DNA from: Cryobacterium luteum
GTDB lineage: Bacteria; Actinomycetota; Actinomycetes; Actinomycetales; Microbacteriaceae
Assembly: GCF_900110125.1 (NCBI RefSeq)
Contig: NZ_FOCN01000007.1
Coordinates: 110,784 to 174,783, forward strand
Length of the DNA: 64,000 nucleotides
Direction of reading: 5' to 3'
Under the pieces are notes generated by a model. That model did not search any database. It was not told the origin of the DNA and saw only the letters and a list, made by a program, of their open reading frames with translations. The position numbers and the translations under genes are program-made. How positions within the stretch are numbered: the stretch's first letter is position 1; every line of letters begins with the position of its first letter. Shown piece after piece: positions 1-8,654 of this stretch.

Positions 1-561
1 ACGAGCGAAGACCAGATCTTCGACATCGACCTGCCGGGTGCGATCGAGTTGTACGCGCAGCCGAAGTACGGCGCCCGTCGGGCGTCGAGTGCCCTCAAGG
101 AATTCGAGGCACCCGACCCCGAAAGCGGCAAGGCGATCAAGATCAAGGACGGCCGATTCGGTGCCTATGTGACCGACGGGGTCACCAACGCGACGATTCC
201 CAAGTCGGAGGACATCGAGGAGATCGACTTCGATCGGGCCGTGCAGTTGCTCGCGGACAAGCGGGCCAAGGGCCCGGCTGCGCCCCGTAAGAAGGCGCCG
301 GCCAAGAAGGCGGCCGTTAAGAAGCCCGCCGTCAAAAAGGCTCCGACCGCCGCTGCGAAAGCGGCCACCGCAAAAAAAGCGGCCGCGACCCGGGCCGCGA
401 ACGCGGCAGCCAAGGCAGCGTTGGCCGGCACGCCCCTGCCGGTGAAGAAGGCAGCGGTCAAGAAGGCGGCCGTGAAGAAGCCCGCCGTCAGGAAGCCCGC
501 AGCGAAGAAGACGGCCAGCTCGGCGGCTGACTCCGCCGCCACGACGACGATCGCGCCGTGA
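1..561 (+). CDS. topA: DNA topoisomerase I, C-terminal end (partial)
   Basis: The reading frame is open from base 1, so only the 3' end (186 codons) is present. It encodes the end of the type IA topoisomerase that relaxes negative supercoils. The stretch LFELYAQPKYG-like (here ELYAQPKYG) followed by KIKDGRFGAYVTDG is the repeated C-terminal TopA module. After about residue 90 the protein becomes a Lys/Ala/Pro-rich tail with repeats such as KKAAVKKPAVKK. Actinobacterial TopA enzymes are known to carry such a basic tail, which helps DNA binding and processivity. It overlaps tmk by four bases (GTGA), indicating translational coupling. The upstream catalytic part lies outside the window. Confidence 0.93.
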   Translation, partial: TSEDQIFDIDLPGAIELYAQPKYGARRASSALKEFEAPDPESGKAIKIKDGRFGAYVTDGVTNATIPKSEDIEEIDFDRAVQLLADKRAKGPAAPRKKAPAKKAAVKKPAVKKAPTAAAKAATAKKAAATRAANAAAKAALAGTPLPVKKAAVKKAAVKKPAVRKPAAKKTASSAADSAATTTIAP

Positions 562-1175
562 CCGGTCTGTTCATCACCCTCGAGGGCGGGGACGGGTCGG
601 GTAAGACCACCCAGGCGCAGCTGCTCACCGAATGGCTCGAAGAGCGGGGGCGCACGGTTGTGCGCACCCGCGAGCCCGGCGGAACGGATGTCGGCGTCGA
701 GATTCGGCAGATCGTGCTGCACCATCGTGGTGAGGTCGACCCGCGCGCCGAGGCGCTGCTCTATGCCGCGGACCGGGCTCAACACGTTGGCACCAAGCTG
801 CGGCCCGCGCTCGCCCGCGGCGACGTGATCGTGCAGGATCGCTACCTGGATTCCTCGGTCGCGTACCAGGGTGCCGGGCGCGTGCTCGGCGCCACCGAGG
901 TGCGCGACCTGTCCCTCTGGGCCGCCGAGGGGCTGCTGCCCGACCTGACCGTGCTGCTCGACCTCGACTCGCAGGCCGCCCGGGCCCGGCTGGATGCCGA
1001 CGATAAGGTCTTCGACCGGCTCGAGGCGGAAAAAGACGACTTTCATTCCCGCGTGCGGGCGGCGTTCCTCGACTTGGCCGACGCCGAGCCCGACCGGTTC
1101 CTGGTAGTGGATGCTGCCGCTCCCATCGCCGAGATCGCCGCCACCATCCGCGCCCGGGTGGTCCCCCTCCTCTAA
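558..1175 (+). CDS. tmk: dTMP kinase
   Basis: Thymidylate kinase phosphorylates dTMP to dTDP in cytosolic dTTP synthesis. The 205-aa length is normal for the family. The P-loop GGDGSGKTT sits at residues 10-18, followed by the REPGGT dTMP-binding motif and the DRYLDSSVAYQG motif; a LID-like segment near residues 145-160 ends the core. The GTG start overlaps the topA stop codon. The order topA-tmk-holB is common in actinobacteria, and the three genes probably act together in replication. Function is secure; only the start codon choice is inferred from the overlap. Confidence 0.96.
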   Translation: MTGLFITLEGGDGSGKTTQAQLLTEWLEERGRTVVRTREPGGTDVGVEIRQIVLHHRGEVDPRAEALLYAADRAQHVGTKLRPALARGDVIVQDRYLDSSVAYQGAGRVLGATEVRDLSLWAAEGLLPDLTVLLDLDSQAARARLDADDKVFDRLEAEKDDFHSRVRAAFLDLADAEPDRFLVVDAAAPIAEIAATIRARVVPLL

Positions 1176-1234
1176 CCTTCCGGGCCCGGTTGGGAGAAGG
1201 CGCACCGAGGACACGGCCTGTCGGCGGGGCGGGT

Positions 1235-1246
1235 TACCCTTGACTC
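1235..1246 (+). promoter_or_regulatory. -10 box of a probable leaderless holB promoter
   Basis: TACCCT at 1235-1240 is followed by exactly six bases and then the ATG of holB at 1247, with no Shine-Dalgarno sequence. This spacing places the transcription start on the A of ATG. The same arrangement recurs at five other genes in the window. Confidence 0.5.
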
Positions 1247-2446
1247 ATGGCAGTGTGGGACAACCTAACGGGACAGGCCGACGCAATCGCCATCTTCCGG
1301 GCGGCCGCCGAGCGGGTACCTTCCTCAGCAACGCATGGGGCAGCGGACGCCGGTGGCACCGTCACCACCGCCGAGTCCACCTCCATGACGCACGCCTGGC
1401 TCATCACCGGCCCGCCCGGCTCCGGCCGCTCGAATCTCGCCTTCGCGTTTGCGGCGGCGCTGCTCAGCCCGGGCACGCCCGCCGAAGACCTCGCGGCCGC
1501 CCGCCAGGTCGACGCGCGAACCCACCCCGACCTCAGCGTGCTCACCACCGAGGGCGTCATCATCAAGATGGAATCGGTCAAGGAGGCCGTCGCCCGCTCG
1601 CAATACTCGCCCTCGGTCGGTCGCTATCGCGTCGTCGTCGTCGAAGACGCCGACCGCATGGTCGAACGCACCTCGAACGTGCTGCTGAAAGCCCTTGAAG
1701 AGCCGCCCGAACGCACCGTGTGGATTCTCTGCGCACCGAGCGAAGCCGACCTGCTCCCCACCATCCGCTCCCGGGTGCGCACCGTACGCCTGCGCGTACC
1801 GAGCGTGGCCGATGTTGCCGACCTGCTCGTGCGGCGCAATGGCGTCGACCCGGTCATCGCCGAACTCAGCGCCCGCCTCGCCCAGAGCCACATCGGCATG
1901 GCCCGGCGTCTGGCGACCAACGCCGACGCGCGGGCGCGACGCGAGGAGACGCTGCGCACCGCGCTGGGCATCCGCTCGGTGTCGGCGGCCGTCAACGCGG
2001 CGGCGCGGCTGCTCGCAATCGCCGGTGACGACGCCAAGGCGATCACGCTCGAGCTGGATGCCGCCGAGCGCGATGGCATGTTGCGCTCGCTCGGGGTCGA
2101 GGCCGGCCAATCCGTTCCTCCGGGGCTGCGCAGCCAGATCAAGGCGCTCGAAGACGACCAGAAACGTCGAGCGGTGCGCAGCCTCCGCGACGGCATTGAC
2201 CGTATCCTGGTTGACCTGGCTTCGCTCTATCGCGATGTCATGATGGTGCAGCTGGGCCGCGACCAGGCCGTGATCAACCTCGAACTGCTCGCCGAACTGC
2301 GCACCGCGAGCACGGCCAGCGCCCCCGCAGCGACGGTCGCCACGATGGATGCCATCGCGGTGGCCCGCCAGCGCATCCAGGGCAACGTTGCTCCGGCCCT
2401 CGCCCTCGAGGCGATGCTCGTCTCGGCGATCCGCCGCCCGAAGTGA
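1247..2446 (+). CDS. holB: DNA polymerase III delta-prime subunit
   Basis: Clamp-loader subunit that helps place the beta sliding clamp on DNA. The N-terminal half is an AAA+ fold with a P-loop-like GPPGSGRS near residues 55-62, in which the usual Lys is Arg. This fits a non-hydrolysing delta-prime subunit. VVVVEDADRM is the Walker B region, LLKALEEPPERT the conserved segment after it, and SRVRTVRL replaces the SRC motif. The Cys-rich zinc module of E. coli delta-prime is absent, and a region near residues 28-48 looks like an insertion. The 399-aa length suits actinobacterial HolB. It follows tmk after 71 bases. Confidence 0.93.
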   Translation: MAVWDNLTGQADAIAIFRAAAERVPSSATHGAADAGGTVTTAESTSMTHAWLITGPPGSGRSNLAFAFAAALLSPGTPAEDLAAARQVDARTHPDLSVLTTEGVIIKMESVKEAVARSQYSPSVGRYRVVVVEDADRMVERTSNVLLKALEEPPERTVWILCAPSEADLLPTIRSRVRTVRLRVPSVADVADLLVRRNGVDPVIAELSARLAQSHIGMARRLATNADARARREETLRTALGIRSVSAAVNAAARLLAIAGDDAKAITLELDAAERDGMLRSLGVEAGQSVPPGLRSQIKALEDDQKRRAVRSLRDGIDRILVDLASLYRDVMMVQLGRDQAVINLELLAELRTASTASAPAATVATMDAIAVARQRIQGNVAPALALEAMLVSAIRRPK

Positions 2447-2521
2447 CAACAAACGCAGAGACTCCCAGCCACCGTCGGTAGCCTGAACCGCAGCATCCGC
2501 TCGCCATGAAAGAGGAACCCG

Positions 2522-4054
2522 TTGAACCGCAAGACCCGCGCTACCAGTGCCACGGCCGCAGCCCTGGCACTCACTCTCGCTCTCAGCGGATGCGCCTCCC
2601 TCTTTTCGCAGGACGCCGGCCCCGCCCAGTCCACCCCCACCAACGAACAGGTACGCAACGAGCTCGCCCCGTTCTACAGCCAGGTGCTGCAGTGGGAAGA
2701 CTGCGGCGACGGCCTGCAGTGCACCGACGCCACCGCCCCGCTGGACTACTCCGACCCGGCTTCCGGTGACGTGTCACTCGCCCTGGTTCGCCACGTCGCC
2801 ACCGGTGACCGGATCGGATCGTTGCTGGTGAATCCGGGCGGACCGGGCGGTTCCGGTTACGATTTCATCAAGGATTCCCTCGACTACGCCACCGATGCCA
2901 CCCTGCAGGCAAGCTTCGACGTCGTCGGGTTCGACCCCCGTGGTGTGGGCCGCTCCACGGCGGTCTCCTGCTACGACTCGGCCGACATGGACGAATACCT
3001 CTACGGACTGACGACCGCAGAACGCGGAACGGATGCCTGGATCGCCGAACTGGCGGCGTCCTCCGAGGCGTTCGCGGCGGCCTGCGCTGAGCAGACCGGG
3101 CCGCTGCTCGGTACGGTCGACACCCAGAGCGCCGCCCGCGACCTAGACCTGCTGCGCGCGGTGCTCGGCGACACCCACCTAAATTATCTCGGTTTCTCCT
3201 ACGGCACCTACCTCGGAGCGACCTACGCCGAGCTCTTTCCCGAGAAGGTCGGCCGCCTCGTGCTCGATGGCGCCGTCGACCCCTCGACCAGTAATTTCGA
3301 GGTGACCAAGACGCAGGCGGTGGGCTTCGAGAATGCGCTTCGCGCCTACCTCGCCGACTGCCTGGCCGGGCAGGACTGCCCGTTCCGCGGCAGCGTTGAC
3401 AGCGCGATGACCACGATCGGCGCACTGCTGGAATCGGTGGACGTGAGCCCCATCACGGCCGCTGACGGCCGTCAGCTGGGTGCCAACGCACTGCTCACCG
3501 CGATCATCTACCCGCTCTATCAGGCGACCGCGTGGCCGCAACTGAGCACCATGTTCGACACCGTGCTGCGCGGCAGCGCCGACGCAGCGTTCCAGTTCGC
3601 CGACGCCTACAACGGTCGCGATGACAGCGGTAACTACACCGACAACTCGACCGAATCGTTCATGGCCATCAACTGCATCGACTACGCCTACAACGCCGAC
3701 CCGACCGTGATGCGCGCGCAGGCCGCCGAGCTCGATGCCGCGGCCCCGGTGATCGGCCGGTTCATGAGCTTCGGTGACATCGGCTGCGCCGACTGGCCGT
3801 ACAAATTCACCGGAGACCGCGCCGAGATCCACGCGGCCGGTGCTGCACCCATTCTCGTCGTCGGCACCACCAACGACCCGGCTACCCCGTACGTCTGGGC
3901 GCAGCAGCTGGCCGAACAGCTCGAGCGCGGCAGCCTCGTGACCTACACCGGTGAGGGCCACACCGCGTACAACAAGTCGAACTCCTGCGTGAACGACGCG
4001 GTTGATTCCTATCTCGTCGATGGAATCGTGCCGGCGGCCGACCCCCAGTGTTAG
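2522..4054 (+). CDS. secreted alpha/beta-hydrolase lipoprotein, tripeptidyl-aminopeptidase (TAP) family
   Basis: Starts at TTG, chosen because AAAGAGGAA lies just upstream and because it gives a complete lipoprotein signal peptide with lipobox LSGCAS near residues 21-26. The mature protein is an alpha/beta hydrolase of the Streptomyces SlpD/SlpE tripeptidyl aminopeptidase family. Visible features are the oxyanion region NPGGPGGSG, GFDPRGVGRS, the nucleophile elbow GFSYG with Ser near 226, an acid region VVGTTNDPATP, and GEGHT carrying the catalytic His near 480. A TAP-like C-terminal domain follows the core. It probably trims short peptides at the cell surface. The substrate cannot be told from the sequence. 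Confidence 0.88.
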   Translation: MNRKTRATSATAAALALTLALSGCASLFSQDAGPAQSTPTNEQVRNELAPFYSQVLQWEDCGDGLQCTDATAPLDYSDPASGDVSLALVRHVATGDRIGSLLVNPGGPGGSGYDFIKDSLDYATDATLQASFDVVGFDPRGVGRSTAVSCYDSADMDEYLYGLTTAERGTDAWIAELAASSEAFAAACAEQTGPLLGTVDTQSAARDLDLLRAVLGDTHLNYLGFSYGTYLGATYAELFPEKVGRLVLDGAVDPSTSNFEVTKTQAVGFENALRAYLADCLAGQDCPFRGSVDSAMTTIGALLESVDVSPITAADGRQLGANALLTAIIYPLYQATAWPQLSTMFDTVLRGSADAAFQFADAYNGRDDSGNYTDNSTESFMAINCIDYAYNADPTVMRAQAAELDAAAPVIGRFMSFGDIGCADWPYKFTGDRAEIHAAGAAPILVVGTTNDPATPYVWAQQLAEQLERGSLVTYTGEGHTAYNKSNSCVNDAVDSYLVDGIVPAADPQC

Positions 4055-4091
4055 TCGAACCCAGTGTTAGTCGACAGCAGTGCTAGTAGAG
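4044..4091 (+). repeat. 16-bp tandem repeat over the stop codon of the TAP-like hydrolase
   Basis: CCCAGTGTTAGTCGA occurs exactly at 4044-4058 and 4060-4074 (period 16), with a degraded third unit at 4076-4091. The first unit carries the TAG stop of the upstream gene, so the duplication repeats the stop codon. It looks like slippage. Confidence 0.75.
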
Positions 4092-4131
4092 CAGCAGTGC
4101 CAGCAGTTTGCACGCTGTGAAATAATTGGGC

Positions 4132-4797
4132 ATGCCGATCGAAACTGAAGCGCCGGGGCTGCGCGAGCGTAAACGCCTCGCCACCCGACGGGCCATCCAG
4201 CACGCCGTGCTGACCCTGTCCCGAGAGCGGGGCATCGACCACGTCACCGTTGAGGACATCAGCCGGGTCGCCAACGTGTCGCCGCGCACCTTTTTCAACT
4301 ACTTTCCCTCAAAAGACGCGGCGCTGATCGGGGACGCGCCGGGACTGGCATCCGCTGACGATATCGAGGCCTTCGTCGCCGGAGCGCCCGACAGCGATGT
4401 GCTCGCCGACCTCGCGGTGCTGCTCTCCAAGAGCCTGCAGCGCACCGAGGAAGACCGTGAGATCCACCAGCTGCGCCGCTCGGTCATGAAGGAGAACGCG
4501 TACCTGTTCGGTATGCGCATGGCCACCCTGCGCGACTTCGAAGACCAGCTGCAGCAGATCATTGAGAAACGCTTCAGAGCGGATGCCGCCGCTCGCGCCC
4601 CCGAAACCGCCCTCGCCGCTCGCGGAGACGATCCCGCCGAGCTGAACCAACGCGCCCTGCTGTTCACCCTGGTGGCCGTGGCCGCTATCCGCCACGCCTG
4701 GCGATGCTGGGCAGAGGGCGACGGTGCGAGCCCATTGTCGGAGCGTGTGAACGCCTCATTCGCCGAGGTGTACAGAATCACCCGGAGAAACGACTAG
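4132..4797 (+). CDS. TetR/AcrR-family transcriptional regulator
   Basis: A 221-aa TetR-type repressor. The N-terminal helix-turn-helix is clear: RKRLATRRAIQHAVLTLS, then HVTVEDISRVANVSPRTFFNYFPSKDA at about residues 40-65. The C-terminal half is a helical ligand-binding domain (TetR_C-like) and gives no ligand hint. The ATG at 4132 is preferred over an in-frame TTG two codons upstream; no strong ribosome-binding site precedes either. It follows the TAP-like hydrolase in the same direction, but no operator or regulated efflux gene can be identified nearby. Confidence 0.88.
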   Translation: MPIETEAPGLRERKRLATRRAIQHAVLTLSRERGIDHVTVEDISRVANVSPRTFFNYFPSKDAALIGDAPGLASADDIEAFVAGAPDSDVLADLAVLLSKSLQRTEEDREIHQLRRSVMKENAYLFGMRMATLRDFEDQLQQIIEKRFRADAAARAPETALAARGDDPAELNQRALLFTLVAVAAIRHAWRCWAEGDGASPLSERVNASFAEVYRITRRND

Positions 4798-4843
4798 GCT
4801 TGGCTGCTGTGTCACCGAGTGCCTTATGGGGCGCTCTGGTATC

Positions 4844-4919
4844 GCCGCCTTAGCTCAGTTGGTAGAGCATCTCACTCGTAATGAGAAGGTCGTCAGTTCG
4901 ATTCTGACAGGCGGCTCCA
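4844..4919 (+). tRNA. tRNA-Thr, anticodon CGT
   Basis: The acceptor stem GCCGCCT (4844-4850) pairs perfectly with AGGCGGC (4909-4915); the discriminator T and an encoded CCA end at 4919. The D-loop is TAGCTCAGTTGGTAGAGCA. The anticodon loop CTCGTAA reads CGT, so it decodes ACG (Thr), and the T-arm loop is GTTCGATTC. Length is 76 nt with CCA. The 174 bases that follow, up to the next gene, hold nothing I can identify. Confidence 0.96.
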
Positions 4920-5093
4920 CTAATACTCCTGGTCAGATGGGGTTTCTAAGACCGTCTCAGCGGTGTGTTGCGCCGAATTTGCCCACAAGTCCAACACTCA
5001 TGCGATTTTCGGTTTTTGCGGGCAGTCTCCACGCGTCCAACCACTGACCTAGCTCCGCGAGCCCCGCCCCAACCGTGAGTGCAGGGCGGCTCG

Positions 5094-6023
5094 TCAGGAC
5101 TCATCGTCACGGTCTGGAGCGGAGGCTGTCGGCCGGACGCGGCCCAGGCGTGTTCGCACGGCGATCCCGGCGCAGAGGATGACGGCGATGCCGCCGATGA
5201 CGGTCTGCCAGGTGAGCTCTTCGTGGAGGATCAGTGCGGCCCAAAGGATACTGAGGACGGGTTGGGTGAGTTGTACCTGGCTGACTTGAGCCATGGGCCC
5301 GATGGCCAGCCCGCGATACCAGGCGAAGAATCCCAGGAACATGCTCACCAGGCCGAGGTAGGCGAAGGCCGCCCATTGGGTGGGCGTGCCGGTGGGTGGC
5401 TGGTCGACGAGGGCGAATGCGGTCAGGGTGATCATGAGGGGCGCGGCCAGAACGAGGGCCCACGATACGGTTTGCCACGCTCCGATCTCGCGCGCGAGCA
5501 GGCCGCCTTCGGCATAGCCGATCGCCGCGGCTGCGACGGCACCGAACAGGAGCAGATCTGACCAGTGCAAGCGGATGCTTTCCCCTCCCTGCATGGATGC
5601 AAAGGCCACGGCCACCAGCGCTCCGACGGCGGCCATGATCCAGAACGGGAGCAGTGGTCGCTCTTTGCCGCGGAGGACAGCCATGACGGCCGTTGCGGCT
5701 GGCAGGAGCGCGATGACCACGGCGCCGTGGCTGGCCGACGTCGTCGTGAGGGCAAAGGACGTCAGGAGGGGGAAGCCGACGACGACACCGCCAGCGACGA
5801 CGGTCAAACGAAACCATTGAATGCCCTGCGGAAGGCGTTGCCGCGTGATGCTCAGAGCGGCCGCGGCGAGCACGGCAGCGATGACGGCGCGGCCGGATCC
5901 GATGAACAACGGGGACATGCTTTCGACGGCCACGCGGGTGAACGGTACGGTGAAGGAAAACGCGGCGACACCGAGCAGCCCCCAGGCGAGGCCAGCCCGG
6001 GAGGGGGATAGCGGTGTGGGCAT
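5094..6023 (-). CDS. EamA/DMT-family transporter
   Basis: A 309-aa integral membrane protein with about ten hydrophobic segments arranged as two EamA repeats, the drug/metabolite transporter fold. The first repeat begins at WGLLGVAAFSFTVPFTR and the second includes LGLVSMFLGFFAWYRGLAIG, a typical EamA signature. The start at 6023 (MPTPLSP) is chosen because it lies 28 bases from the divergent MocR gene and just upstream of the first membrane segment. Such exporters are often divergent from, and controlled by, MocR/PdxR regulators. The substrate is unknown; amino acids or related metabolites are usual for such pairs. Confidence 0.88.
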   Translation of the reverse strand: MPTPLSPSRAGLAWGLLGVAAFSFTVPFTRVAVESMSPLFIGSGRAVIAAVLAAAALSITRQRLPQGIQWFRLTVVAGGVVVGFPLLTSFALTTTSASHGAVVIALLPAATAVMAVLRGKERPLLPFWIMAAVGALVAVAFASMQGGESIRLHWSDLLLFGAVAAAAIGYAEGGLLAREIGAWQTVSWALVLAAPLMITLTAFALVDQPPTGTPTQWAAFAYLGLVSMFLGFFAWYRGLAIGPMAQVSQVQLTQPVLSILWAALILHEELTWQTVIGGIAVILCAGIAVRTRLGRVRPTASAPDRDDES

Positions 6024-6028
6024 CCGCT

Positions 6029-6045
6029 TGATAGCGCTACTATCA
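6029..6045. promoter_or_regulatory. candidate MocR operator between divergent genes
   Basis: TGATAG (6029-6034) and CTATCA (6040-6045) form an inverted repeat around a perfect TAGCGCTA core. A further direct GATAG lies just inside the MocR gene. MocR-type proteins often bind such CTATC/GATAG repeats in the shared promoter, so this is the likely control site for both genes. Confidence 0.55.
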
Positions 6046-6051
6046 TATGAC

Positions 6052-7461
6052 ATGGATAACGATAGCAGTTTTCGGATCGCGGCCGCACTGCGCGAGTGGA
6101 TTGCTGGTCGCGCGCCGGGCGCCCGGCTGCCTACCAGCCGGATGCTCGTCGCCGAGTACGGGGCGAGCCCGGTGACGGTGCAGAAAGCTCTGCGCACCCT
6201 CGTGGCGCAGGGACTGATTGAAACCCGGCCAGGGGCCGGCACCTTCGTTCGCGCGGTACGGACCGCTCGCCCGCTCGATTTCAGCTGGCAAACCGCCGCC
6301 ATGCGTTCACCGAGCAGCCACCTCGGCGGTTTGAGTCCCGCGCTGCGTGCCGCGCAGCAAGGAAGCATTGCTCTGCATTCCGGGTATCCCGACCGGGAGC
6401 TGTTGCCGGAACGTTTGGTGCGGTCAGCGCTGGCTCGCGCGGCCCGAAGCGAGGCGGCGCTGACGCGTTCACCGGTCGCGGGCCTTCCGGAGCTGCAGTC
6501 CTGGTTCGCTCAAGAGCTTGGCTCCGCGACACCGGTCGGTGTGACTCCGCCCCTGCCGAGCGATGTCATCGTGCTGCCTGGAAGTCAAAGTGGCCTGGCC
6601 ACGATCTTCCGTGCCCTGGTCACCGCTGGGCAGCCGCTGCTGATGGAATCGCCCACGTACTGGGGAGCGATCCAGGCTGCCGCCCAAGCCGGCATCGACG
6701 TGGTCCCGGTTCCCTCGGGACCCGAGGGGCCCGATCCCGACGAGCTCGCTCGGGCGTTCCAGGAAACCGGCTCACGGGTCTTCTACGCCCAGCCCACCTA
6801 TGCGAACCCGACGGGCGCGCAGTGGTCAGAGTCCACCACGACGCAGATCCTCGACGTCGTTCGCGAGCACGGCGCCTTCTTGGTCGAAGACGATTGGGCC
6901 CATGACTTCGGCATCGATACCGATCCGCATCCTGTCGCCGCGCGCGATGACGCCGGCCATGTGGTCTATGTGCGATCCCTCACGAAGAGCGTCTCGCCGT
7001 CCCTTCGCGTGGCGGCAATTATTGCCCGCGGTCCCGCCAAGGAACGCATCTTGGCCGACCGCGGGGCGGAGTCCATGTACGTCAGCGGGATACTTCAGGC
7101 CGCAGCGCTCGACGTCATTACGCAGCCGGGGTGGCAAACCCATCTGCGCAACCTTCGCCCGCAACTGCGGGCACGCCGAGACCTGTTGCTGACGAGTTTG
7201 CGCGAACACGCTCCCGACGCCCACATCACCGCCGTTCCAGCGGGTGGTCTCAACCTGTGGGCGCGCCTGCCGGACGGGACCAACCTTGACCGTCTGGTCG
7301 CAGACTGCGAAGCCGCCGGGGTGCTGATCGCTGCCGGCTCGAGTTGGTTCCCGGCCGAGGCCGCCGGCCCATTCATCAGGCTCAACTACTCCGGGCCGAA
7401 CCCAGGGGCATTCACCGATGGCGCCCGCATCATCGGCCGAGCACTCTTGTCCAACCACTAA
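6052..7461 (+). CDS. MocR-type regulator: GntR DNA-binding domain fused to aminotransferase class I
   Basis: 469 aa. Residues ~5-70 form a GntR winged helix (LPTSRMLVAEYGASPVTVQKALRTL), and the rest is a fold-type I PLP aminotransferase domain. Visible parts are PGSQSGLATIFRAL, MESPTYWGAIQAA, QPTYANPTGAQW, VEDDWAHDFG, and VRSLTKSVSPSLRVA, whose Lys should bind PLP. The family senses PLP or amino-acid ligands and controls a neighbouring gene, here the divergent DMT transporter. The ATG at 6052 has no Shine-Dalgarno sequence and overlaps candidate operator repeats, suggesting a leaderless mRNA and autoregulation. Confidence 0.9.
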   Translation: MDNDSSFRIAAALREWIAGRAPGARLPTSRMLVAEYGASPVTVQKALRTLVAQGLIETRPGAGTFVRAVRTARPLDFSWQTAAMRSPSSHLGGLSPALRAAQQGSIALHSGYPDRELLPERLVRSALARAARSEAALTRSPVAGLPELQSWFAQELGSATPVGVTPPLPSDVIVLPGSQSGLATIFRALVTAGQPLLMESPTYWGAIQAAAQAGIDVVPVPSGPEGPDPDELARAFQETGSRVFYAQPTYANPTGAQWSESTTTQILDVVREHGAFLVEDDWAHDFGIDTDPHPVAARDDAGHVVYVRSLTKSVSPSLRVAAIIARGPAKERILADRGAESMYVSGILQAAALDVITQPGWQTHLRNLRPQLRARRDLLLTSLREHAPDAHITAVPAGGLNLWARLPDGTNLDRLVADCEAAGVLIAAGSSWFPAEAAGPFIRLNYSGPNPGAFTDGARIIGRALLSNH

Positions 7462-7551
7462 CAGTGCCATCGGTGACGTGAGCGACGGTCCGGACCGCAG
7501 TCATCTGGCCGTTTTGTTCGCGGCGCTGCGTGAGGACGCGCTGGGGGCGGT

Positions 7552-8049
7552 TCACACGATCACCCCGAGTGCGACCCGCAGTTCATCCTTCGCACGTTTG
7601 TAACGGCCACGCGCGGTCGGTGCGGGAATCCCGACGACCTGGGCGGCTTGAGCGAGGGTGAACCCTTCCCAATGAACGAGCTGAACGATTTCCCGAAGCT
7701 CGGGGCTGAGTTGTGAGAGAGCGTCCCGCACGTCGCTGCCCTCGTCGGCTGCCGGCGCGGTCCGGGCCGACATGACGTGGGTTCGAATCTTCTCTGACAG
7801 TGCGAGGCGACGTCGTTCACCGCGGGAATGGTTCAGGAGGGTTCCCCTGGCGAGACCGAAGATCCACATCCGGGCACCTTCCGCGTCGGCGGGAAGGAGG
7901 TTCACCCGGCGCCAGGCGACCATCATGGTGTCGCCGAGGAGATCGGCGGCGTCGTCGGGCCCCACGCGGCGTTGCAGGTACCGCAGTACGTCCCCAGCGC
8001 ACTGGTCGAGGACCTTCGTCAGCTGTTTGCCCTTTTGGCGGGCGTTCAC
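7552..8049 (-). CDS. RNA polymerase sigma factor, ECF-like
   Basis: 165-aa sigma-70 family protein. Region 2 covers VLRYLQRRVGPDDAADLLGDTMMVAWRR, with a WIFGLARGTLLNHSR segment; region 4 is LSPELREIVQLVHWEGFTLAQAAQVVG followed by TARGRYKRAKDELR. I take the GTG at 8049 because it overlaps the stop of the upstream membrane protein as GTGA, a coupled pair; an in-frame GTG six codons earlier is the alternative. The sigma gene comes second here, after its putative partner, which is the reverse of the usual order. Its target promoters cannot be read from this window. Confidence 0.85.
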   Translation of the reverse strand: MNARQKGKQLTKVLDQCAGDVLRYLQRRVGPDDAADLLGDTMMVAWRRVNLLPADAEGARMWIFGLARGTLLNHSRGERRRLALSEKIRTHVMSARTAPAADEGSDVRDALSQLSPELREIVQLVHWEGFTLAQAAQVVGIPAPTARGRYKRAKDELRVALGVIV

Positions 8050-8654
8050 GGCACGACGATGGCGCACTGGACCTGCAAGTCGGAGACGACCACACCTGTC
8101 GTCGCTGACAATCGTGTGATGGCCATTTTCACAGCGACCAGGTTGGCTGCCGCGTAGGTGCCGTCATCCGTCTGGGGTACGGATCCGGGAGGTCTGTCTT
8201 CGATGGTGCCGTCATCGGTGACCACGACCAGAGAGTCGTTGCGGAGCTCCGTTGTGATCTGTTCGATATCGGCGGGGTCGACCTGCAGAGCGCCCATCGA
8301 TTCAACGAACGCGTCCCAGTCTCCGGCCGCGGCCTCGTGCTGGAGGGCGATGCGGCCTTCACATGCTCGACCGCTGGGAAGCACGAATGCGTACGCCATG
8401 TCAGGATGCTCAGCCCAGGGCAGCCAGGCGAAGACGCCGGTGGCTGTGGCAGCGCCGGCAGTACCTGTCAGCGCCAGTGCGAGGCCGAATCCGACGACCA
8501 GACGAGTGGTCCAGCGAGACGGAGTTCTGGTTGCGACTTCGCGTGCTGCTGCCTGGTTCATCACCTCGAGGTCGCGCTGCACTCCGGGCGTTATCGTCAC
8601 CGTCCCTGGTGACGATTGGCCGAGCATCATGTCGAGTGGGTCCGTTGCGTTCAT
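8046..8654 (-). CDS. single-pass membrane protein paired with the sigma factor
   Basis: 202 aa, no recognised family. Residues 1-~45 are cytoplasmic, followed by one membrane segment (RLVVGFGLALALTGTAGAATATGVFAWL) and a ~125-residue outer domain. The ATG at 8654 has GGAG upstream. The topology and four-base overlap with a sigma gene suggest it could hold that sigma at the membrane as an anti-sigma factor. However, the cytoplasmic part lacks the H..C..C zinc motif of common anti-sigma proteins. Treat the anti-sigma role as inference from context only. Confidence 0.6.
   Translation of the reverse strand: MNATDPLDMMLGQSSPGTVTITPGVQRDLEVMNQAAAREVATRTPSRWTTRLVVGFGLALALTGTAGAATATGVFAWLPWAEHPDMAYAFVLPSGRACEGRIALQHEAAAGDWDAFVESMGALQVDPADIEQITTELRNDSLVVVTDDGTIEDRPPGSVPQTDDGTYAAANLVAVKMAITRLSATTGVVVSDLQVQCAIVVP

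Noticed and set aside
165..1214. A 349-codon minus-strand frame opposite the topA tail and tmk
   Set aside because: Its Phe/Ala-rich stretch is the mirror of the Lys/Ala repeat of TopA; no independent evidence of coding.
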